A model generated the notes under the pieces. It was not told the DNA's origin and made no database searches. It saw only the letters and a program-made list of their open reading frames with translations. From contig JBBWZQ010000281.1 in assembly GCA_039649115.1 (NCBI GenBank), positions 1-11,154 of the forward strand: a DNA stretch of 11,154 nucleotides, given 5' to 3'. Both the position numbers and the translations under genes were made by a program. This stretch comes from DATEJJ01 sp039649115. GTDB taxonomy: Bacteria; Actinomycetota; Actinomycetes; Mycobacteriales; Micromonosporaceae. Position 1 is the first letter of the stretch. The number at the start of each line of letters is the position of its first letter. Positions 1 to 7,632 of the stretch are shown here, piece after piece.

Positions 1-753
1 CACGACCCGCATGACGTGTTCGTGCTGCAGCTGTACGGGTCGAAGCGGTGGACACTCCACCCCACCCAGACCCCGCTTCCCTTGCACGAGCAGGGTTACC
101 TGCTCCCGCCCGAGGGCGCCGGAGATCCCGTGATGGACTTCGTGCTCCGGCCGGGCGACATGGTGTATCTGCCGCGTGGCACCGTGCACGCGGCGACCGC
201 CAACGAGAGTGCCTCGCTGCACCTGACGATAGGCATCAGCCCGATGACGTGGGCGCACGTGCTGCGTACCGCGGTCGAGCAGGTCGTCGCTAAGGATGTC
301 AGGTACCGCACGGCCCTGCCCGTCGGGTTCGTGACGCGGGAGGAGCCGCGCCGGGCGGCCGTCGGGCAGCTGACCGAGCTGTTCGACGCGTTCGCCGGCA
401 AGGTGGCGGTGGGTGAGGCGATCGACCTGGCGGCGAGTGTGATGTCGCGGCGGCGGGCACCTGTCCTGGCGGGACACCTGCTCGACCTCGAATCGACGGA
501 CACGGTCGAGCTGGACACGAAGGTCCGGGTGCGCACCGATCTGGTGTGGCGGCTGTCGAAGAGCGAAGAGCAGGTCCATCTGGAGTTCCACGGCAAGACG
601 ATGGACCTGCCGGAGTTCGTCGAGGACGAGCTGACCTTCATGATCAAGGCCGACGAGTTCACCGGTACGGACATCCCCGGTGTGTTGGACGACGCCGGGC
701 GGTTGGTGCTGATCCGCCAACTGCTGCGGGAGGGCTTCCTGACGCGGTCCTGA
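1..753 (+). CDS. JmjC/cupin-fold Fe(II) oxygenase (ROXA/NO66-like), 5'-truncated by the window edge
   Basis: The reading frame is already open at base 1, so the N-terminus lies outside the window; 250 residues are visible. The first residues read HDPHDVFVLQLYGSKRW, matching the JmjC metal site H-x-D followed by DVF..Q..G.KRW. Asp2 would be a metal ligand, with its partner His just before the window edge. The distal ligand is His63 in LPRGTVHAA (bases 187-189), after the cupin turn RPGDMVYLP. Residues from about 170 on resemble the winged-helix tail of bacterial ROXA-type oxygenases. Known members hydroxylate protein or peptide side chains using 2-oxoglutarate and Fe(II); the substrate here is unknown. 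GTG at 16 falls inside the conserved motif and is not a credible start. A gene for an ABC exporter follows after 71 nt containing a strong hairpin. It may be a peptide-tailoring hydroxylase; that role is inference. Confidence 0.85.
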   Translation, partial: HDPHDVFVLQLYGSKRWTLHPTQTPLPLHEQGYLLPPEGAGDPVMDFVLRPGDMVYLPRGTVHAATANESASLHLTIGISPMTWAHVLRTAVEQVVAKDVRYRTALPVGFVTREEPRRAAVGQLTELFDAFAGKVAVGEAIDLAASVMSRRRAPVLAGHLLDLESTDTVELDTKVRVRTDLVWRLSKSEEQVHLEFHGKTMDLPEFVEDELTFMIKADEFTGTDIPGVLDDAGRLVLIRQLLREGFLTRS

Positions 754-762
754 CCATCACAC

Positions 763-798
763 GTGACCGGCGGCCATCGATGCGTGGTCGCCGGTCAC
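763..798 (+). terminator. Strong stem-loop between oxygenase and ABC exporter genes
   Basis: GTGACCGGCG (763-772) pairs perfectly with CGCCGGTCAC (789-798). The stem continues inward with GU, CG, CG, AU and UG pairs (773-777 with 784-788), leaving the 6-nt loop CGATGC (778-783). There is no U-tract, as is common for actinomycete terminators. It starts 9 nt after the oxygenase stop and ends 11 nt before the exporter's ribosome binding site, so it may attenuate or stabilise a shared transcript instead of ending it. No convincing promoter fits between the hairpin and the exporter start. Confidence 0.6.
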
Positions 799-809
799 AC
801 CACAGCAGC

Positions 810-816
810 GGGGGAG
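810..816 (+). promoter_or_regulatory. Ribosome binding site deciding the ABC exporter start
   Basis: GGGGGAG lies 8 nt before GTG at 825. The frame is open further upstream, with an ATG at 780 inside the hairpin loop region and another ATG at 867, but neither has a comparable purine-rich site. This supports GTG 825 as the start. Confidence 0.65.
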
Positions 817-824
817 TCAGACAC

Positions 825-2843
825 GTGCCGAGCTTTCAGCTGAAGGCCACGCCGGCGACGGATCCGATGAGCGGCATCAGCGGCTCGGTCGACATCGGAG
901 AAACGCCACCCCCGCGCGCGCAGCCACCCCCGACGGGATCGAAGCTGCGGCGCGCCGGCCGGTCGCTGGCCGCGGCGGCCGTGGCGATGCCGCGCGTGCT
1001 GAGATTGGCCTGGCGGGCGAGCCCGCGGCTGACCGTCGGTCTCGCGCTGAGCACCGTGCTGGTCGCGATCGTCCCCGCCGCCACCGCGGTGACCGCCCGG
1101 CTATTGATCAACTCGGTCTCCAACGCGATCGCCGTACACGCGGCGCACGGCCGGGACGCCGGCGTCATCGGGCCGATCGCGGGACTGGAGCTGCGGACCA
1201 CGGCCACCGGCGCGATCATCGGCGCGGTCGCGATCCAGTTCCTGATCCTGCTGATGAACGCGTCGGTGAGCGCCGCGCGCAACGTGACCAGCCAGCTGTT
1301 GCAGCAGCGGGTCGCGCAGGAGGTTCAGCTCCAGGTGATGGATCACGCGAGCCGCCTCGACCTGGAGTTCTTCGAGGACGCGGGCTCGTACGACCTGATC
1401 CGGCAGGCCCAGGACGACGCCGCGATGCGCCCGGTCAACATGATTGAGAGCTTCTACGGCCTGCTGCAGGGTCTGGTCACCTTCGGCAGCCTGGTGGCCC
1501 TGCTGGTCGCGCTCAACCCGTGGGTGGCCCTGGCCGCGCTGGCCGCGCCGGTGCCGGCGTTCCTCGCCGATACCCGCTTCGGCAAGATGGGGTTCCTGGT
1601 GACGATGTGGTCGTCGCCGCTGCGCCGGCGCATGCAGTACCTCAGCCGGCTCGTGACGACCGACACGTTCGCCAAGGAGGTCAAGCTCTTCGGCCTCGGC
1701 GGCTACTTCTCCGGCCGGTTCCGCGCGCTCGCCGACGTGTTCTACCGGCGCCTGCGCCGCCAGATCACCTCGCGCAGTACGGCCGCCACCCTGCTGGGCA
1801 TGCTCACCATCGTGGTCACCTCTCTGACGTATTGCTACGTGGCTCTGGAAGCGGTGTCCGGCCGGCTGTCCATCGGTGACCTCGTCATGTACACGACGGC
1901 CACCGCCACCCTCCAGGTCGCCGCGCAGACGCTGTTCGCCGAAGTCAACGGCATGTACGAGAACCATCTGTACCTGAACAACCTGTACCGGATGCTCGGC
2001 ACCCGGCCGGCGATCGAGCGTCCGGAGCGGCCGGCGCCGCTGCCGGACCCGCTGCTCGGCCACATCGTCTTCGAGCACGTGAGCTTCCGCTACCCGGGTG
2101 CCGAGACGCCGGCGCTGCGGGACGTCAGCTTCGAGGTCCTTCCTGGACAGACGATCGCCGTGGTCGGCCGCAACGGTGCCGGAAAGTCCACGCTCGTCAA
2201 GCTGGTGTGCCGGCTGTACGACCCGACGGAGGGCCGGATCCTGCTGGACGGCGTCGACCTGCGGGACCTCGATCCGGACGAGCTGCGGGCGAGGATCTCG
2301 GCCACCTTCCAGGACTACGTCATGTACCAGGCCACCGCGGCGGAGAACATCGCGCTCGGCGACGTGGCGTCCATTGAGGACCGCCGGCGTACCGAGGAGG
2401 CGGCTGTCAAGGGTGGCGCGCACGAGCTGGTGTCGGGGCTGCCCCGTGGATACGAGACGCCACTGGGCAAGTGGTTCGACAAGGGGAGCGAGCTGTCCGG
2501 CGGCGAGTGGCAGAAGATCGCGCTGAGCCGGGCGTTCATGCGCGACGCGCGGATCCTGGTCTTCGACGAACCGACCTCGGCCCTCGACCCGGTCAGCGAG
2601 CGGGAGCTGTTCGACCGGCTGCGCGAGCTGGCCCGGCAGCGCAGCACGGTCTACGTGTCCCACCGGTTCTCCACGGTCCGCCAGGCCGACCGGATAGTCC
2701 TGCTCGCCGGCGGCGAGCTCGGCGAGGAGGGTACGCACAATGAGCTGTTGGCACGCGGCGGGGAGTACGCGGAGATGTTCCTCACCCAGGCGTCGGCGTA
2801 TGTCGATGTCCCGGTCGCACCGCTGCCGGCCCGGCCGGGCTGA
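825..2843 (+). CDS. ABC exporter, fused transmembrane and ATP-binding domains
   Basis: This 672-residue half-transporter would work as a dimer in the cytoplasmic membrane, exporting a substrate using ATP. Residues 1-45 form a Pro-rich, probably disordered extension. Residues about 65-370 hold the hydrophobic segments of an ABC type-1 exporter domain. The ATPase domain (about 415-650) is complete: Walker A GRNGAGKST at 448-456, Q-loop Gln496, signature LSGGE at 557-561, Walker B ILVFDE at 577-582, then EPTSALD, and H-loop His613. The residues before the signature (GKWFDKGSELSGGEWQ) resemble actinomycete exporters often found in peptide natural-product clusters. There is no N-terminal C39 peptidase domain, so it does not cleave a leader itself; a separate peptidase gene follows 12 nt after its stop. 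Exporter function is secure. A peptide substrate is inference from the neighbours. Confidence 0.95.
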   Translation: MPSFQLKATPATDPMSGISGSVDIGETPPPRAQPPPTGSKLRRAGRSLAAAAVAMPRVLRLAWRASPRLTVGLALSTVLVAIVPAATAVTARLLINSVSNAIAVHAAHGRDAGVIGPIAGLELRTTATGAIIGAVAIQFLILLMNASVSAARNVTSQLLQQRVAQEVQLQVMDHASRLDLEFFEDAGSYDLIRQAQDDAAMRPVNMIESFYGLLQGLVTFGSLVALLVALNPWVALAALAAPVPAFLADTRFGKMGFLVTMWSSPLRRRMQYLSRLVTTDTFAKEVKLFGLGGYFSGRFRALADVFYRRLRRQITSRSTAATLLGMLTIVVTSLTYCYVALEAVSGRLSIGDLVMYTTATATLQVAAQTLFAEVNGMYENHLYLNNLYRMLGTRPAIERPERPAPLPDPLLGHIVFEHVSFRYPGAETPALRDVSFEVLPGQTIAVVGRNGAGKSTLVKLVCRLYDPTEGRILLDGVDLRDLDPDELRARISATFQDYVMYQATAAENIALGDVASIEDRRRTEEAAVKGGAHELVSGLPRGYETPLGKWFDKGSELSGGEWQKIALSRAFMRDARILVFDEPTSALDPVSERELFDRLRELARQRSTVYVSHRFSTVRQADRIVLLAGGELGEEGTHNELLARGGEYAEMFLTQASAYVDVPVAPLPARPG

Positions 2844-2855
2844 GAGGGGATCCCG

Positions 2856-4700
2856 GTGAATGACGTCCGGCTCATCCCGCGCGGGCTGCTGTTCGGCCTG
2901 CCCGCGCGGATGAACCCCTCGCTGTCCCCGTCCGGCACCCACCTCGCCTTCCTGGCACCGCGCGCAAAGGCGATGAACGTGTGGGTCGGCAGCCTCGACG
3001 AGCGCGACTTCCAGCCGCTGACGGACCTGCGGGGCCAGCCCATCAACGAGTACCTGTGGGCGCGGGACGGCCGGCACCTGCTCTACCTCACCGACCGCGA
3101 CGGTGACGAGAACCAGCATCTGATCGCGGTCGATCTGTCCAATGGGGACACCCGCGACCTGACGCCGTTCGACGGTGTGCGCGTGCACATCGTGGGCATG
3201 GCGTGGCGGGCACCGCATCACGTACTCGTCGAGATGAACCTCGACTCGCCGACCCGCAACGACCTGTACCGGCTCGACCTGCGCGACGGTCGTCGCGAGC
3301 GGGTCGCTACCGAGCCGGGGCTGACCGGCTGGGTCACCGATCCGGATCTGGTGGTACGCGCCGCCGAAGCGCCGGACGACGACGGCGGGTTCACCGTCGT
3401 GGTGCGGGACGACGAGCGCAGCGCGTGGCGGCCCCTGCTCACCCTCGGGTACGAGGACGCGGTGGGGTCACAGCTTCTCGGCTTCACCAGTGACGGCAAG
3501 GACCTGCTGCTGCTCTCGCCGCTGGACGCCGAGGCCGCGCGGCTGCTGCGGCTGTCCACCGCCACCGGTGCGGTCGAGGTGCTCTACGGCGAGCCGACGT
3601 ATGACGTGACCGGGGCGACGCTGCACCCCACCACGGGCGAGGTGGACCTGGTGGTGGTGGACCGGGAACGGGTCGCGCTGGTGCCGCTGGCCGAGGACAC
3701 CGCGGCCGACCTCGCCACGATCCGCGCGCACAGCCGCGGCGACGTCAGCCCGCTCGGCCGCGACCTGGGCCACCGGATGTGGCTGCTGCAGGACGTGGTC
3801 GACGACGGGCCGACGCTGTTCCGCCTGTACCACCGGGACAGTGGCGTGCTGGAGACGCTGTTCAGCCACCAGCCAGAGTTGACCCGGTACCGCTGCGCCC
3901 GGGTGCGGCCGTTCTCCTTCACCGCGCGGGACGGGCTCACCATCACGGGATACCTCACGTTCCCGCCCGGCGAGGCACGCCACCTGCCCACTGTCCTCAA
4001 CGTGCACGGCGGCCCGTGGGACCGCAACCGGTGGGGCTTCCGGGGCGAGTCGCAGTGGCTGGCCAACCGCGGGTACCTGTGCGTCGAGGTCAACTTCCGC
4101 GGTTCCGCCGGGTACGGCCGGAGCTTCACTCTCGCCGGCGACCGCGAATGGGGCGGCCGGATGCAGGACGATCTGGTGGACGCGCTGGGGTGGGTCGTGG
4201 CGCAGGGCCACACCGATCCGGACCGGGTGGCCATCTGCGGTTCGTCGTACGGCGGGTACGCCGCGCTGGTGGGTGCGGCCTTCACGCCGGACCTTTTCCG
4301 TTGCGCCATCGCGGCCGCGGCGCCGGTGAACCTGAAGACGTTCATCGAGTCGGTACCGGAGTACTGGCCGCACGTGCGGGACCAGCTGCGACGCCGGGTC
4401 GGGGACCCGGATGCCGACGCGGACCTGCTGTGGGCCCGTTCGCCGCTGTCCCGGGTCGCCGACATCCGGATCCCGTTGCTGCTCGCCTACGGCCGCAACG
4501 ACCCCCGGGTACCCGTGACCGAGGCCGAGCAACTCGTCCGGGCATTGCGGGACAACGACATTCCGCACCAGTACCTGCTGTTCGAGGATGAGGGGCACGG
4601 GTTCGGCCGGCTCGCGAACGGCCTGGCCTTCCAGGCGGTGCAGGAGGAGTTTCTGGCGAGCCATCTCGGTGGTCGCGTCGAGCCCGGCGACGGCTCGTGA
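2856..4700 (+). CDS. S9-family serine peptidase (prolyl oligopeptidase / acylaminoacyl-peptidase type)
   Basis: This 614-residue protein has an N-terminal beta-propeller (about 15-350), with repeats such as SPSGTHLAFLAP and WARDGRHLLYLT, and a C-terminal alpha/beta-hydrolase (about 370-610). The triad is visible: nucleophile Ser464 in GSSYGGYA, Asp549 in YGRNDPRVP and His581 in EDEGHGF. The oxyanion segment HGGP is at 384-387. In this family the propeller limits access to short peptides. No signal peptide is seen, so it should act in the cytoplasm. GTG 2856 is preceded by GAGGGGA (2844-2850) at 5 nt. The gene follows the exporter by 12 nt and its TGA overlaps the next start (TGATG). S9 peptidases such as FlaP remove leaders in some class III lanthipeptide clusters; a leader-processing role here is plausible but unproven. 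Confidence 0.95.
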   Translation: MNDVRLIPRGLLFGLPARMNPSLSPSGTHLAFLAPRAKAMNVWVGSLDERDFQPLTDLRGQPINEYLWARDGRHLLYLTDRDGDENQHLIAVDLSNGDTRDLTPFDGVRVHIVGMAWRAPHHVLVEMNLDSPTRNDLYRLDLRDGRRERVATEPGLTGWVTDPDLVVRAAEAPDDDGGFTVVVRDDERSAWRPLLTLGYEDAVGSQLLGFTSDGKDLLLLSPLDAEAARLLRLSTATGAVEVLYGEPTYDVTGATLHPTTGEVDLVVVDRERVALVPLAEDTAADLATIRAHSRGDVSPLGRDLGHRMWLLQDVVDDGPTLFRLYHRDSGVLETLFSHQPELTRYRCARVRPFSFTARDGLTITGYLTFPPGEARHLPTVLNVHGGPWDRNRWGFRGESQWLANRGYLCVEVNFRGSAGYGRSFTLAGDREWGGRMQDDLVDALGWVVAQGHTDPDRVAICGSSYGGYAALVGAAFTPDLFRCAIAAAAPVNLKTFIESVPEYWPHVRDQLRRRVGDPDADADLLWARSPLSRVADIRIPLLLAYGRNDPRVPVTEAEQLVRALRDNDIPHQYLLFEDEGHGFGRLANGLAFQAVQEEFLASHLGGRVEPGDGS

Positions 4701-5224
4701 TGACCGGGCTCCTGGTACTCACCGTCCGGACCGTGCTGGCCCTCATCCTGCTGGTGTCCCTCGCCACGAAGGCACGGGACCGGGCCGGGTTCCTCGACTG
4801 GGTACGCACCCTCGCGGTGGTGCCGCAGCGCTCGGTCCCCGCCGTCGGTACCGCGTTGGCGGCCGCCGAGGGTGCCGCCCTCGTCCTGTTGGTGCTGCCG
4901 CCCACGCAGGCGGCCGGGCTGGTACTCGCGGGCTGCGTCTTGGCGTTCTTCGCCGGAGCCGTCGGGTGGATCGTCCGGCGTGGTGTCTCCGTCGCCTGCC
5001 GGTGTTTCGGCGAGTCCAGCAAGCCGATGGGAACCACCGAGGTGATCCGCAACGCGCTGCTGAGCCTGGCGGCATGGTCGGCGGCGCTCGCCGCGCTGCT
5101 CGGTGCCGCGCCGCTGCCGCCGGCCGCCGATGCCGCGCCGGCGCTGCTGCTCGGCACCGGCCTGGCGCTGGTCGTCGTCCGCCTCGACGACATCGTCCAG
5201 CTGTTCTCCCCGTTGCCACGCTGA
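4700..5224 (+). CDS. MauE/DoxX-like redox-associated membrane protein
   Basis: This is a 174-residue, very hydrophobic protein with about four to five membrane segments, near residues 2-22, 48-68, 70-92, 112-134 and 145-162. After the third segment comes Cys100-Arg-Cys102-Phe-Gly, matching the conserved C-x-C-F-G patch of the MauE family. MauE works with the thioredoxin-like MauD in forming disulfides of methylamine dehydrogenase; many actinomycetes carry MauE-like proteins unconnected with methylamine. The next gene encodes a MauD/TlpA-like protein, so the two probably act together on exported thiols. ATG 4700 overlaps the peptidase stop by one base (TGATG), implying translational coupling. 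GTG 4697 is an alternative start one codon upstream. No other mau gene is in the window, so a methylamine role is unlikely. Confidence 0.85.
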   Translation: MTGLLVLTVRTVLALILLVSLATKARDRAGFLDWVRTLAVVPQRSVPAVGTALAAAEGAALVLLVLPPTQAAGLVLAGCVLAFFAGAVGWIVRRGVSVACRCFGESSKPMGTTEVIRNALLSLAAWSAALAALLGAAPLPPAADAAPALLLGTGLALVVVRLDDIVQLFSPLPR

Positions 5225-5251
5225 CGCCCATCCGACCCGAACGGAGCGACC

Positions 5252-5974
5252 ATGGCTTCCACCTTTTCCGTGACCGTCCTCGCGGCGCTCTCCGTCCTCA
5301 ACCTCGTGCTCGTACTGCGCCTGCTGCGGCGCGTGAACGCGACGAGCGCGCGCCCGGAGCGCCCCGCCGGCGCACCGCCACTACCCCTTCCCGGTACGCG
5401 CGTCGGCGAGTTCGCGGCGCGGGCGACCGACCGGGAACCGGTCACCACGGCCGGCCTGAGCGGGTACACCCTCGTGGGCTTCTTCACCACCGGGTGCGCG
5501 CCGTGTGAACAGTTCGCTCCCGCGTTCGCGCAGCGGGCCGCCGGCTTCCCCGGCGGGCGGCGGCGGGTGCTCGTCGTCATCGCCGGTGGTCCCGGGGATC
5601 CCGCGCCGCTGGCCGACCGCATGGCCCTGGTGGCGCGGGTGATTCTGGAACCCGGCGGCGGCCCCGTGTCGACCGCGTTCGGCGTCAAGGCCTTCCCCGC
5701 GGCGTGTGTCGTCGACGACGCGACGGTCGTCGCCGCGGATTTCGACCTGGCATCGCTGCCGCTAGAGAGCGCGCAGGGCTTCGGTGGGCAGGAGCCGGGC
5801 GGCGCGCAGCGCCGGGTACAGGCCGGCCACCGCACCGATTCCGCCCGCCGCCACCAGCCCGGTCCACACCGCGGCCGGGGGGATCAGGGGTTGCCAGTCT
5901 CGCTGGTACGCGATGGTGTACGTGACGGCGGCGCCGAACAGCACGCCCAGCACGCCACCGGCGGTCCCGAGTAG
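5252..5974 (+). CDS. Membrane-anchored MauD/TlpA-like redoxin with abnormal C-terminal read-through
   Basis: Residues about 4-26 form an N-terminal membrane anchor (VTVLAALSVLNLVLVLRLL), followed by a Pro-rich linker and a thioredoxin fold from about 48. The redox motif is Cys82-Ala-Pro-Cys85 in FFTTGCAPCEQF; Pro149 in KAFPAA is the likely cis-proline. It should face outside the membrane and exchange disulfides, probably with the MauE-like protein encoded 27 nt upstream. ATG 5252 is preceded by ACGGAG (5241-5246). The fold appears complete by about residue 170 (base 5761). The remaining 70 residues are Gly/Gln/Arg/His-rich and encoded exactly antisense to the permease gene on the other strand, with stop TAG at 5972-5974. 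I infer that the original stop was lost by rearrangement, point change or sequencing error. A CTAG at 5762-5765 would end both genes if the redoxin frame shifted by one base. Confidence 0.8.
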   Translation: MASTFSVTVLAALSVLNLVLVLRLLRRVNATSARPERPAGAPPLPLPGTRVGEFAARATDREPVTTAGLSGYTLVGFFTTGCAPCEQFAPAFAQRAAGFPGGRRRVLVVIAGGPGDPAPLADRMALVARVILEPGGGPVSTAFGVKAFPAACVVDDATVVAADFDLASLPLESAQGFGGQEPGGAQRRVQAGHRTDSARRHQPGPHRGRGDQGLPVSLVRDGVRDGGAEQHAQHATGGPE

Positions 5975-6949
5975 CAGGGACTCGACCAGGAACTGGGTCG
6001 CGACATGGACACGCGCGGCGCCCAGCGCGCGGCGCAGGCCGATTTCGTTGCGCCGTTCGAGCACTGAGATCACCATGACGTTGGCGATGCCGATCCCGCC
6101 GACCAGCAGCGCCACCGCGCCGAGCCCGAGGAAGAGGGTGGTGGTCGAGCCGGCGATGGCCAACCGCGCGGCGAGCGCGTCGGACGGCCGGCTGACCGAC
6201 ACCTCCTCGGGGTCCCGCGGGTTGGTGGAGCGGGCCAGCATGCCGGCCACGCCGGCGGTCCGGTCGGTCTCGGTCCGCACGTAGATGCGGCTCGGGTGGC
6301 CGTCGAAGCCGAAGTCCCGGGTGGCGACGGGCATCCCGATCAGCGCGGAGTTGTCCAGCTCGGGCGCCAGTTCGAACGGCTCCAGGATGCCGATGACGGC
6401 GTACCACCGCTGGCCCAGGTACACCTGGGGGGCACCGGTGAGGTTGGCGATGCCGAGGAACTTCGCGGCCGAGTACCCGAGAACGGTCGTCGGGTAGTTG
6501 ACGGTGACGGTGTCCAGGAACGCGCCCCGCGCGAGCCGCCCGTCCAGTGTGGACAGTACCGACGGGTCGGCGGCGCGCACCGCCAGCCCGCCGCTGCGGT
6601 AGCGGGGGATCCGGTCGGTGCGGTACAGCTGCACGTTGGTCAGCTCGGCGGTCGACGCCGCGGCCGTCACCCCCTCGGTGCGCCCGATCCGGCCGGGCGC
6701 GTCGGGTGGCAGCTTCGCCTCGCCGCCCGCGATGGTGCGGCCGCTGGTCACGGTGAGCAGGTTGGTGCCCAACCGGTCCACCTGGGCGAGCAGGTCGGCC
6801 TGGCTCGACCGGGTGATGCCCAGCACGCCGACCATGGCGGCGATGCCGATCGCGACGCCCAGCGCGGACAGCGCGGCCCGTACCCGGCGGGTGCGCAGGC
6901 CCACGGTGCCGACCGGCAGCACGTCGCCGGCGCGCAGCCGCGACCTCAT
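5762..6949 (-). CDS. ABC transporter permease, MacB/FtsX family
   Basis: This 395-residue protein has the MacB layout: one membrane helix near the N-terminus (about 25-46), a large extracytoplasmic domain (about 47-265), then three helices (about 270-296, 320-345 and 358-382). The cytoplasmic coupling stretch ERRNEIGLRRALGA (298-311) is typical of MacB permeases and contacts the ATPase. The C-terminus PTEALRAL is the usual family ending, so this protein appears complete. Its ATG at 6949 overlaps the ATPase stop (ATGA), so translation should be coupled. It probably forms a mechanotransmission-type efflux or signalling pump with the two upstream genes. The last 213 bases overlap the convergent redoxin reading frame. 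Substrate unknown; antibiotics, peptides or lipids are possible. Confidence 0.93.
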   Translation of the reverse strand: MRSRLRAGDVLPVGTVGLRTRRVRAALSALGVAIGIAAMVGVLGITRSSQADLLAQVDRLGTNLLTVTSGRTIAGGEAKLPPDAPGRIGRTEGVTAAASTAELTNVQLYRTDRIPRYRSGGLAVRAADPSVLSTLDGRLARGAFLDTVTVNYPTTVLGYSAAKFLGIANLTGAPQVYLGQRWYAVIGILEPFELAPELDNSALIGMPVATRDFGFDGHPSRIYVRTETDRTAGVAGMLARSTNPRDPEEVSVSRPSDALAARLAIAGSTTTLFLGLGAVALLVGGIGIANVMVISVLERRNEIGLRRALGAARVHVATQFLVESLLLGTAGGVLGVLFGAAVTYTIAYQRDWQPLIPPAAVWTGLVAAGGIGAVAGLYPALRAARLLPTEALRAL

Positions 6950-7632
6950 CGCGCCGTCCCGGAATCGCGTACCACTTCGCCGTCACGCAACTCGATGTGC
7001 CGCCGCATGGCGCTGGCCACGTTGACGTCGTGGGTGATGACCACCAGTGTGGTGCCTTCCTCGTTGAGTTCGCGCAGCAGAGCCAGAACCTCCGCACCGG
7101 TCGTCGAGTCGAGGTTGCCGGTCGGCTCGTCGGCGAGGACCACGGCCGGCCGCCCCACCACCGCCCGGGCGATCGCGACCCGCTGCCGCTCGCCGCCGGA
7201 CAGCTTCGACGCGCGGTGCCCGGCCCGGTGCGCGAGGCCGACGCGGTCCAGGGCGAGCCGGGCCGCCTGCCGCCGGTCGCCGGCCGGTATGCCGCGGTAC
7301 AGCAGGCCGGCCGCGACGTTCTCCAGGGCGGTGAGCTGGTCGAGCAGGAAGAACTGCTGGAACACCACGCCCAGCCGGAACGCGCGCAGCCCGGAGAGCT
7401 GCCGGTCGGACAGGTGCTCGACGGCCCGCCCCGCGATGCGTACCGATCCGTCCGAGGGCCGGTCCAGCCCCGCCGCGATGTTGAGCAGGGTCGTCTTGCC
7501 CGAGCCCGACGGACCGATGACCGCCACGAACTCGCCGCTCGACACGGTCATCGTGACGCCACGCAGCGACGCGACCGGCGGGTCCCCCGGGTACACCTTG
7601 CTCGCGTCGATCAGTTCGAGTACGGGAGTCAC
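6946..7632 (-). CDS. ABC transporter ATP-binding protein, MacB/LolD-type
   Basis: This is a 228-residue stand-alone ATPase, the usual length for MacB/LolD/FtsE-like subunits. Motifs: Walker A GPSGSGKT at 40-47, Q-loop Gln92 in VVFQQF, signature LSGGERQRVAIARA starting at 144, Walker B VVLADEPTGNLD from 164 and switch His201 in VITHD. The sequence LADEPTGNLD is diagnostic for this subfamily. The start is GTG 7632, which overlaps the adaptor stop (GTGA); a strong GGTGGAGGT lies about 10 nt upstream inside the adaptor gene. Its own stop overlaps the permease ATG by 4 nt. It would energise the permease from the cytoplasmic side. Confidence 0.97.
   Translation of the reverse strand: MTPVLELIDASKVYPGDPPVASLRGVTMTVSSGEFVAVIGPSGSGKTTLLNIAAGLDRPSDGSVRIAGRAVEHLSDRQLSGLRAFRLGVVFQQFFLLDQLTALENVAAGLLYRGIPAGDRRQAARLALDRVGLAHRAGHRASKLSGGERQRVAIARAVVGRPAVVLADEPTGNLDSTTGAEVLALLRELNEEGTTLVVITHDVNVASAMRRHIELRDGEVVRDSGTAR

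Noticed and set aside
546..824. Upstream extension of the exporter reading frame into the oxygenase gene
   Set aside because: It would overlap the oxygenase by about 200 nt in another frame and lacks a ribosome binding site; GTG 825 has a good one.
1101..3221. 706-codon open frame on the - strand across the exporter and peptidase genes
   Set aside because: It is antisense to two genes with complete catalytic motifs, and its Arg/Gln/His/Val-rich translation has no recognisable domain; long shadow frames are expected at this GC content.
5708..5719. Perfect 12-bp palindrome GTCGTCGACGAC near the redoxin 3' end, considered as an operator or terminator
   Set aside because: It is explained by Val-Val-Asp-Asp codons in GC-rich coding sequence; nothing else supports a site.
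4342..5835. 497-codon - strand frame opposite the peptidase, MauE and redoxin genes
   Set aside because: Ser/Arg/Thr/Ala-rich with no domain; antisense to well-supported genes.
5685..7097. 470-codon - strand frame overlapping permease and ATPase genes
   Set aside because: It is a shifted frame of the permease with an Arg/Gly/Pro-rich translation; the correct frame shows the MacB features.
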